Source: an uncultured Selenomonadales bacterium
GTDB lineage: Bacteria; Bacillota; Negativicutes; Selenomonadales; Selenomonadaceae
DNA length: 47,601 nt
Assembly: GCA_937877545.1 (NCBI GenBank)
Contig: CALFJE010000144.1
Span: 1 to 47,601 of the forward strand
Reading direction: 5' to 3'
Part shown: positions 42,255 through 47,601 of the stretch, piece after piece
How positions within the stretch are numbered: the first letter of the stretch is position 1
Layout: each line of letters starts with the position of its first letter
Notes under the pieces: model-generated
What the model saw: only the letters and a program-made list of their open reading frames with translations
The model's database searches: none
Told to the model about the DNA's origin: nothing
Program-made: the position numbers and the translations under genes

Positions 42255-42840
42255 TTGGTGATACGGTCGAGACTGTGCACGCGATTTTTGGGCACGAAAA
42301 ATAAATTCGCGCCTTCGATACTCTACCCGACAGCGATTTTTACGAATATCCGTTCGAGTCGGCGGGCGGGGCTTTAGCCGTCATGCGTTTCGCCGTCAAG
42401 GATGATTCGATTGACTATATCAGCTTGCGACGCGTGAACGGCAACGAGATTAACGAGGTTCGTTGCACACGTCGTATAAATGCCCGAAGCGCGGTCACAA
42501 TCAGAAGGTCGACAAGAAACCTTACTTGCAATGACGACTACGGCAGGCTGAAAATTATCGACACCGTCGACGCGGGCAACGGCAGAGTTATCGGCATTAT
42601 GACTTTGTGCGGTTCATGCGGTGTTCAGAGAGGGACTTTTTATCCCGCGCTCGGATTCGGACGCGATTTCTGCCGACCTCGCAAAATTTATCGGCGACGG
42701 TTTTCGACGCCACGTTGAAGACGCGCTATGATGTTGCCGCCGACAAGGTAAGCATTGACTTTTCGATTCCGGTCGTCAAGCGCCCGAAACTCCCGCAACC
42801 TTTGAAAAAGAAATCTCTCTTGACGGGCGACGGCTTGTGA
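42242..42840 (+). pseudogene. Decayed gene remnant upstream of glgB
   Basis: This ~700-bp gap before glgB has no intact gene. Reading the plus strand, one frame gives LSLGDTVETVHAIFGHEK, a TAA at 42302, then IRAFDTLPDSDFYEYPFES and AVKDDSIDYISLRRVNGNE. After a frame change come IIDTVDAGNGRVIGIM, FIPRSDSDAISADLAKFIG and finally VAADKVSIDFSIPVVKRP to a TGA at 42840. The pieces are protein-like and in order but separated by a nonsense codon and several one-base losses, some in homopolymers. The remnant begins within ~10 bp of the giant gene's start codon. The original function is not recognised; it may be the host gene cut by the phage block. Confidence 0.5.
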
Positions 42841-42881
42841 AAAAATTTTCAGTAAAATTAGCGTTATCTGCGCGGTTTTTC

Positions 42882-42910
42882 TTGCCTTAGAAATAATCTT
42901 TTGCTACAAT
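42882..42910 (+). promoter_or_regulatory. Sigma-70 promoter of glgB
   Basis: TTGCCT (42882-42887), a 17-bp spacer and TACAAT (42905-42910, 5 of 6) lie ~40 bp before the glgB start. Confidence 0.6.
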
Positions 42911-42950
42911 CGACGCGGAAACTCATATGTAATTTGGAGGAGGAATGATT

Positions 42951-44963
42951 ATGGCGAAAGAACACATCGGGCTGGTAGCCAAGGATTTTTGGCTCGAACC
43001 CTACGAGGACGCGATTCGCGGGCGGCACGACCACGCGGTCTGGAAAATTTCGCAACTCACGCAAAACGGCAAGCGCACGCTCTCGGACTTCGCGTCGGGG
43101 CATCTTTACTACGGCTTGCACAAAACCGGCTACGGCTGGATCTTCCGCGAATGGGCACCCAATGCCTCGGACATCTGGTTAATCGGCGACTTCAACGGCT
43201 GGCAAAAGGACGAGGCTTATCGTTGCAAGAAACTTGAAGGCGGCAACTGGGAACTTAAGCTGTCGGAGAATCAGCTCAAGCACGGCGACCTCTACAAAAT
43301 GTTGGTGCGTTGGGACGGCGGCGAGGGCGAACGTATTCCCGCGTGGTGTCAGCGCGTCGTGCAGGACGATAAAACCAAAATCTTTTCCGCGCAGGTTTGG
43401 AACCCCGCTCAGCCGCACGAGTGGCACGACGAAGGCTTTAAGGTCGACATCAATCCGTTGCTGATTTACGAGTGTCACGTCGGCATGGCGCAGAACGCCG
43501 AGAAGGTCGGCACCTATACCGAGTTCAAGGAAAATATCCTGCCCCGCGTCAAGCAGGCGGGCTACACCGCGATTCAAGTCATGGCGATTCAGGAGCACCC
43601 CTACTACGGCAGCTTCGGCTATCACGTCAGCAGCTTTTTCGCGCCGTCAAGCCGTTGCGGTACCCCCGAAGAACTTAAGGACATGATTGACACCGCCCAC
43701 CAAATGGGTATCGGCGTCATTATGGACATAGTGCACAGCCACGCCGTCAAAAATGAGGTCGAAGGCTTGGGCAACCTCGCGGGCGACCCGAATCAATTTT
43801 TCTACGCCGGCGACCGCCACGAACACCCCGCTTGGGACAGCCTCTGCTTCGATTACGGCAAGGACGACGTGCTCCACTTCCTGCTGAGCAACTGCAAATA
43901 TTGGCTCGAAGAATATCACTTCGACGGCTTCCGCTTCGACGGGATAACCTCCATGCTCTACTACAGCCACGGGCTGGGCGAGGCGTTCATGAGCTACGGC
44001 GACTATTTCAACGGGCACCAGGACGATAACGCCATTTGCTACCTTATGCTTGCCAACAAGATGATTCACGAGGTCAAGCCCGACGCCGTTACAATCGCCG
44101 AGGACGTAAGCGGTATGCCCGGACTTGCCAGCAAATTCGAGGACGGCGGCTTCGGCTTCAACTATCGCCTCGCTATGAACGTTCCCGATTACTGGATTAA
44201 GATGATTAAGGAACAACGCGACGAGGATTGGAAACCCTCCTCAATCTTCTGGGAAATGACCAATCGCCGCGCAGACGAAAAAACCATTTCCTACGCCGAA
44301 AGTCACGACCAAGCCCTCGTCGGCGACAAGACGATTATCTTCCGCCTTATCGATGCCGATATGTATTGGCACTTCCGCAAGGGCGACGAAAACGACGTTG
44401 CCAACCGCGGTATCGCCCTCCACAAGATGATTCGCCTCGTTACGCTCTCGACCATGAGCGGCGGCTATCTCAACTTCATGGGCAACGAATTCGGACACCC
44501 CGAATGGATTGACTTCCCACGCGAAGGCAACGGCTGGAGTCACAAATACGCCCGCCGTCAATGGAATTTGGTTGACGATAAGACGCTGTGCTATCACGAG
44601 CTGGGCGACTTCGACAGGGCTATGATTTCCGTCATCAAGGCGGAGCCTGACTTCGTAAATCTGCCCGTCCGCGAAATTTGGCACGACGACGCCGACCAAG
44701 TCCTTGCGTATATGCGCGGGCGGTTGCTGTTCGTGTTCAACTTCTCGCCGACCAAGTCTTTCGTCGATTACGGCTTCCTCGTTCCCAAGGGCGACTACGA
44801 CGTCATGCTCAACACCGACGATAAGGCTTTCGGCGGCTTCGGCTTGACCGACGACAATATCCCCCACTATACCAACTACGACCCCGTCTACGACCGCCAG
44901 GATAAGGATTGGCTCAAGCTCTACATTCCGGCTCGCAGTGCCGTCGTCTTGTGGAAGAATTAA
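42951..44963 (+). CDS. glgB: 1,4-alpha-glucan branching enzyme (GH13)
   Basis: The enzyme forms alpha-1,6 branches in glycogen. The 670-aa protein has an N-terminal CBM48-like domain (GYGWIFREWAPNASDIWLIGDFNGW, ~residues 61-85) and the GH13 barrel motifs: DIVHSHAVKN (~258-267), FRFDGITSM with the nucleophile Asp (~327-335), TIAEDVSG with the acid Glu (~381-388) and AESHDQALVGDK (~448-459). A C-terminal beta domain completes it. DFNGWQKD and SSRCGTPEELK resemble the eukaryote-like GH13_8 subgroup more than E. coli GlgB. The ATG at 42951 is chosen because AGGAGG is 7 nt upstream; ATG 42945 is too close. It has its own promoter and terminator, and no other glycogen gene lies beside it. Confidence 0.95.
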   Translation: MAKEHIGLVAKDFWLEPYEDAIRGRHDHAVWKISQLTQNGKRTLSDFASGHLYYGLHKTGYGWIFREWAPNASDIWLIGDFNGWQKDEAYRCKKLEGGNWELKLSENQLKHGDLYKMLVRWDGGEGERIPAWCQRVVQDDKTKIFSAQVWNPAQPHEWHDEGFKVDINPLLIYECHVGMAQNAEKVGTYTEFKENILPRVKQAGYTAIQVMAIQEHPYYGSFGYHVSSFFAPSSRCGTPEELKDMIDTAHQMGIGVIMDIVHSHAVKNEVEGLGNLAGDPNQFFYAGDRHEHPAWDSLCFDYGKDDVLHFLLSNCKYWLEEYHFDGFRFDGITSMLYYSHGLGEAFMSYGDYFNGHQDDNAICYLMLANKMIHEVKPDAVTIAEDVSGMPGLASKFEDGGFGFNYRLAMNVPDYWIKMIKEQRDEDWKPSSIFWEMTNRRADEKTISYAESHDQALVGDKTIIFRLIDADMYWHFRKGDENDVANRGIALHKMIRLVTLSTMSGGYLNFMGNEFGHPEWIDFPREGNGWSHKYARRQWNLVDDKTLCYHELGDFDRAMISVIKAEPDFVNLPVREIWHDDADQVLAYMRGRLLFVFNFSPTKSFVDYGFLVPKGDYDVMLNTDDKAFGGFGLTDDNIPHYTNYDPVYDRQDKDWLKLYIPARSAVVLWKN

Positions 44964-44986
44964 ACTCTTAACGATAAGACCGTTTG

Positions 44987-45012
44987 TCCCGACTTCGGTC
45001 GGGATTTTTTTT
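44987..45012 (+). terminator. Rho-independent terminator after glgB
   Basis: TCCCGAC and GTCGGGA form a 7-bp stem around a TTCG tetraloop, followed by eight T residues. Confidence 0.93.
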
Positions 45013-45024
45013 GGAGATGATTGA

Positions 45025-45210
45025 ATGATACCTGTTATAATCGGCGCGGCATTGGCGGGCGCGGCGGCTCATAAGCTCCTCGACAGCAAGCGCAAGAAAA
45101 CCCCACGCACGCGCTCTTGGACGCGCATTATCCCCGAAAGCGAAGTGCCGCCCGACATTGTGGAGAAGATTCGCCAAAAGGAACTCGCCCGCGCCAAGGG
45201 CAATTGTTAA
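45025..45210 (+). CDS. Small membrane-anchored protein of unknown function
   Basis: A 61-aa product with an N-terminal hydrophobic Ala/Gly-rich segment (MIPVIIGAALAGAAAHKLL) and then a basic tail (DSKRKKTPRTRSW) ending ELARAKGNC. GGAG lies 8 nt before ATG 45025. It starts within 15 bp of the glgB terminator, so its transcript comes from readthrough or from a promoter inside glgB. A candidate promoter for the sigma-factor gene overlaps its stop codon. No family is recognised; a single-span inner-membrane protein is the most that can be said. Confidence 0.55.
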   Translation: MIPVIIGAALAGAAAHKLLDSKRKKTPRTRSWTRIIPESEVPPDIVEKIRQKELARAKGNC

Positions 45211-45232
45211 ATCCGCGTCGCCGTGTTAAAAT
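45204..45232 (+). promoter_or_regulatory. Candidate promoter of the sigma-factor gene
   Basis: TTGTTA (45204-45209), a 17-bp spacer and TAAAAT (45227-45232, 5 of 6) lie ~30 bp before the GTG start of the sigma gene. Confidence 0.5.
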
Positions 45233-45260
45233 CGCTCAAAATCGTAAAGGAGGCGGAACC

Positions 45261-45806
45261 GTGGCTGATACCGATTACAACGATTTGGCGCGGCGTGCGA
45301 TTGTCGACGAGGCGGCTTTCGAGGAGCTTTACGAACACTTTTTCCCGCGTGTCTACAATTTTATCTATGCGCGGCTTAAAAATGCCGACGACGCCGACGA
45401 CGTGACAAGTATAACCTTCATGAAGATGAATGAGAACTTGGAACGATACGACCCGACCAAAGCCGCCTTCTCGACGTGGCTGTTCCGAATCGCGTTGAAT
45501 TCCATAATCGACCACACGCGCCGCCGCAATAAATCCGAGGAGACCGAATGGGAAGAATTCTTCGACCCCGCCGCGCCCGCTTATCAACAGCCCGAAGCTC
45601 AAGCCTTGACGCGTGAAGGCAACCGCGAGCTTTTGAGGGCATTGGACGGCTTGAAGGAACGCGAACGCCGAATCGTCGAGCTGAAATTTTGGGGCGAATT
45701 GGATTCGCGCTCAATCGCCGAGGCTTTATCAATGACGGAGGGCAATGTCCGCGTCACGTTGCACCGCGCACTTGCCAAACTGAAAAACATTTTGGGCGAG
45801 CCGTAA
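45261..45806 (+). CDS. ECF-type RNA polymerase sigma factor
   Basis: The 181-aa protein has only the two regions typical of ECF (sigma-70 group 4) factors. Region 2 spans residues ~14-90 (FEELYEHFFPRVYNFIYARL, DADDVTSITFMKMNENL, FSTWLFRIALNSIIDHTRRR) and binds core polymerase and the -10 element. Region 4 spans ~120-178 (LKERERRIVELKFWGELDSRSIAEAL, EGNVRVTLHRALAKLKNIL) and contacts the -35 element. The start is GTG 45261 with AAAGGAGG 7 nt upstream; the longer open frame has no good site. No anti-sigma gene with a membrane segment follows; the next gene is a 64-aa peptide with a leader-like motif, which may be its target or regulator. Confidence 0.88.
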   Translation: MADTDYNDLARRAIVDEAAFEELYEHFFPRVYNFIYARLKNADDADDVTSITFMKMNENLERYDPTKAAFSTWLFRIALNSIIDHTRRRNKSEETEWEEFFDPAAPAYQQPEAQALTREGNRELLRALDGLKERERRIVELKFWGELDSRSIAEALSMTEGNVRVTLHRALAKLKNILGEP

Positions 45807-45858
45807 CGAATCGTTTTGGGCATCGTATAAGTTAAAGAAACGATAAGGGGTGATTGAA

Positions 45859-46053
45859 ATGATAATCGAAGACAGATTGGCGCAAACGGACTTCGCGCAA
45901 TTCAGTCGGATAAAGGACAGTCTCTTACTGAAATTAAAATTGCGTCGACGCGCAATGAATGAGGAACTGTCGCTTGAGGAATTGGACGAAGTAGCCGCCG
46001 CAGGTACGACAATCAGCTCCGATGACCTTAAAAAGTACCCGCCGCGAGCTTAA
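45859..46053 (+). CDS. Small peptide with double-glycine-like leader motif
   Basis: A 64-aa protein from ATG 45859 (AAGGGG 8 nt upstream). The first ~34 residues are charged and helical (MIIEDRLAQTDFAQFSRIK, LLLKLKLRRRAM). Next comes NEELSLEELDEVAAAG, which resembles the ELxxxELxxVxGG cleavage leader of Nif11-type and other bacteriocin/RiPP precursors. A 15-residue tail (TTISSDDLKKYPPRA) would be the core. There is no modification enzyme next to it, but a TolC gene and a probable ABC exporter lie convergent on the other side. An alternative is a soluble anti-sigma or regulator of the adjacent ECF factor. The assignment is by motif only. Confidence 0.5.
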   Translation: MIIEDRLAQTDFAQFSRIKDSLLLKLKLRRRAMNEELSLEELDEVAAAGTTISSDDLKKYPPRA

Positions 46054-46063
46054 AAAAAATAAG

Positions 46064-46092
46064 CCCCGCCAAATTCGGTGGGGATTTTTTAT
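46064..46092. terminator. Bidirectional terminator between the peptide gene and tolC
   Basis: CCCCGCC and GGTGGGG pair (one G-U) around AAATTC. The plus strand continues with a T-run and the minus strand with CTTATTTTTTTT, so it can end both convergent transcripts. The plus-strand T-run overlaps the tolC stop codon. Confidence 0.85.
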
Positions 46093-47543
46093 TTGTCGAA
46101 GGGCGTATCCGCAGGACTTTGCAAGGAATAATCGCCGTGATTGACGGCGGCGGCTTCCAGGGCTTTATCGGCGGAACTGCCGCGTTCTTCGGCGTCGGCG
46201 TAGAGGAGTGCGTCAATGGCGACGGGCACGCCCATAGCTTTTTCCAGTTGAGCGCGACCGGTGTTGTAGTTGTAAAGCGCGGTGTAATAATTATTGCGCG
46301 TCTCGACAACCTTCTCCTGCGCGTTCATGACGTTGAGGTTGGTATCGACGCCCTCGACGTAGCGAATCTGCGCGATAGAAAATTCCTCCTCGGCTTTGGC
46401 GACGGCGGCGGCAGTCGTCTCGATATTTTTCTCCGCCGTCTTGAGGTTGATATAAGCACTGCGGACTTCAAGCTCAATGGCTTCGATTTGTTGACGGGCA
46501 ACGGAGGCGGCGCGACGCTCGGCGGCTTTGTACTGCTCAACCTGCGCGGAAGTGACGCCGTTATCGAAAACATTCCAACTCATCTCGACGCCAACCGACC
46601 AATGTTCGCGGGTGTGGTCAGCTTTGAACATGCCCTCGCCGACGGCAGAGCCGCTGATAACGGCGTTGACACGCGGGCGGTAACCGCTCTTTGCGGCGTC
46701 GGTAGCGGCTTCGGCTTGCTTGACGGCGTAGGCGGCGGCTATCCCGTCGGGGCGGTGGCTCAGCGCGTATTCGAGGCAATCGGCTTCGGTCAAGTCGTAA
46801 CGGGCGAAGTTAATTTCGGAGGCGGTGGCAATTTCGGTATCGACGGGCAAGCCCAGGATATTGTTCAGCTGCGCGACGGCGGTTTGATAATTGCCCTGCG
46901 CGGAGTTCAAATTTTGTTGGCTGTTGGCAAGCTGAACGTTGGTAGCCAGCACGTCGGATTTGGCGACGGTGCCGACCTCGTATTGAATCGTGACGTGGCG
47001 CAAATGCTCCTCCAAAAGTTCAACCGCCTGCTTTTGAACTTCGACGAGCGACTTTTGTTGAAGGATTTGATAATAAGCCGCCGCCGCCTGATACTTGACG
47101 GTCTGCCGCGCATTTTCCAAAGATAAATCGGCTCCGTTGAGGGCGTACCGCGCTCCTTCGCGCTGATTTTCCAGTTGCCCGCCCGTATACAGCGGAACCG
47201 ACAAGCTCACGGTGTTGGCGTTTTCGCTTTCGTAAGAGGGATAAAAATTCTCGTAGGGCGTGCCCTTGGCTTGACGGTGCTGGGCGCGGTAAGAGTGATA
47301 ATATCTGCCGCCTATGCGATTGAGCGTCGCCGACCATCTGAAGGTTACGCCCGAACTTCTGCGCACGGCGGATAAATTCCAACGCGCCGCCGCCCGTTCC
47401 TCCGTCGATTGTTCGATTAGCCGATTATTCTTCAGCGCGAGGGCGATAGCCTCGTCAAGCGTCAGCGTCATGCCTTCGGCGGCAAAGGTCGTATTGGAAA
47501 GGAGAATCGCCGCCGCGAAGATTGACGCCAAAAATTTTTTCAT
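46089..47543 (-). CDS. TolC-family outer-membrane efflux protein
   Basis: TolC-type proteins form trimeric outer-membrane channels for efflux pumps and type I secretion. The 484-aa protein starts with a signal peptide (MKKFLASIFAAAILLSNTTFA). Two homologous halves of long helices follow: TLDEAIALALKNNRLIEQ (~28-45), VSLSVPLYTGGQLENQREGA (~114-133), then VEMSWNVFDNGVTSAQVEQYKAAERRAA (~310-337) and AYINLKTAEKNIETTAAAVAKAEEEF (~355-380). Its presence marks a diderm envelope. GAGGAGG precedes ATG 47543, 12 bp after the stop of a probable ABC exporter, so the two form an operon. The ~35-residue acidic tail (SPADTPFDK end) is not conserved in the family. Confidence 0.93.
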   Translation of the reverse strand: MKKFLASIFAAAILLSNTTFAAEGMTLTLDEAIALALKNNRLIEQSTEERAAARWNLSAVRRSSGVTFRWSATLNRIGGRYYHSYRAQHRQAKGTPYENFYPSYESENANTVSLSVPLYTGGQLENQREGARYALNGADLSLENARQTVKYQAAAAYYQILQQKSLVEVQKQAVELLEEHLRHVTIQYEVGTVAKSDVLATNVQLANSQQNLNSAQGNYQTAVAQLNNILGLPVDTEIATASEINFARYDLTEADCLEYALSHRPDGIAAAYAVKQAEAATDAAKSGYRPRVNAVISGSAVGEGMFKADHTREHWSVGVEMSWNVFDNGVTSAQVEQYKAAERRAASVARQQIEAIELEVRSAYINLKTAEKNIETTAAAVAKAEEEFSIAQIRYVEGVDTNLNVMNAQEKVVETRNNYYTALYNYNTGRAQLEKAMGVPVAIDALLYADAEERGSSADKALEAAAVNHGDYSLQSPADTPFDK

Positions 47544-47555
47544 AATGAATCCTCC

Positions 47556-47601
47556 TCAAGCGGTTTGACGCTTAACCAAATCGGCGAAAATGCCACCGCG
47601 A
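47556..47601 (-). CDS. 3' end of a probable ABC exporter ATPase
   Basis: Only the last 14 codons before TGA 47556 are in the window; they read RGGIFADLVKRQTA. Endings of the form GGxFAxLVxRQ are typical of the nucleotide-binding domain of fused ABC exporters (MsbA/HlyB class). Position 12 bp upstream of a TolC gene fits a type I secretion or efflux operon. Identity beyond this is not supported. Confidence 0.45.
   Translation of the reverse strand, partial: RGGIFADLVKRQTA

Noticed and set aside
46119..47126. 335-codon plus-strand frame opposite tolC
   Set aside because: It is antisense to a complete TolC protein; its Gly/Val-rich sequence is the usual mirror of Ala/Asn-rich helices.

Overview
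The window looks like a metagenome-style contig, most of it from a diderm Firmicute (Negativicutes is the best guess). The evidence is low-GC-Firmicute-type Shine-Dalgarno sequences (AGGAGG) before nearly every gene, a meso-DAP-type MurE, and an outer-membrane TolC-family protein with a signal peptide. No 16S gene is present, so the assignment is an inference. The first ~700 bases do not fit: they read as a Bacteroidota-style exported protein that stops abruptly inside the 3' end of murD, so the left edge is probably a chimeric join.

Layout. 0.6-5.9 kb (minus strand): the peptidoglycan precursor operon murE-murF-mraY-murD behind a clear sigma-70 promoter, with two odd palindrome-bearing inserts between its genes. 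6-12.5 kb: a membrane-fused spermidine-synthase-like protein, a macro-domain hydrolase, tRNA-Pro(UGG), a CheR methyltransferase, tmRNA (ssrA, minus strand), a GIY-YIG endonuclease with two HTH repeats, and two abutting BART-superfamily transporters (AEC and BASS). 12.5-15.1 kb: RNase HI and uvrC, separated by a 142-bp tandem repeat that carries copies of the rnhA start.

15.1-42.25 kb (all minus strand): a phage-derived block wedged between uvrC and glgB. In transcription order it holds one uninterrupted 6681-codon gene for a polyvalent protein (nuclease-like domain, DarB-like DNA methyltransferase plus helicase, ART-like domain, three HExxH zincin-like domains, LPD38-like C-terminus), a Panacea-type antitoxin with a frameshifted toxin partner, small virion genes, a scaffold-like protein, an N4-gp56-family major capsid protein and an array of paralogous head-fibre-like proteins. 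Terminase, portal, tail and integrase genes are absent and the outermost genes are cut off on both sides, so this looks like a truncated prophage. Two compact genes with good ribosome-binding sites lie inside the giant gene in another reading frame, exactly where the giant protein becomes low-complexity linker; this is the most unusual observation here.

42.25-47.6 kb: a decayed gene remnant, a glycogen branching enzyme with promoter and terminator, a small membrane protein, an ECF-type sigma factor, a 64-aa peptide with a double-glycine-like leader motif, and, convergent to it, a TolC-family protein preceded by the last codons of a probable ABC exporter. The last four may form a regulated peptide-export locus, but that is inference.
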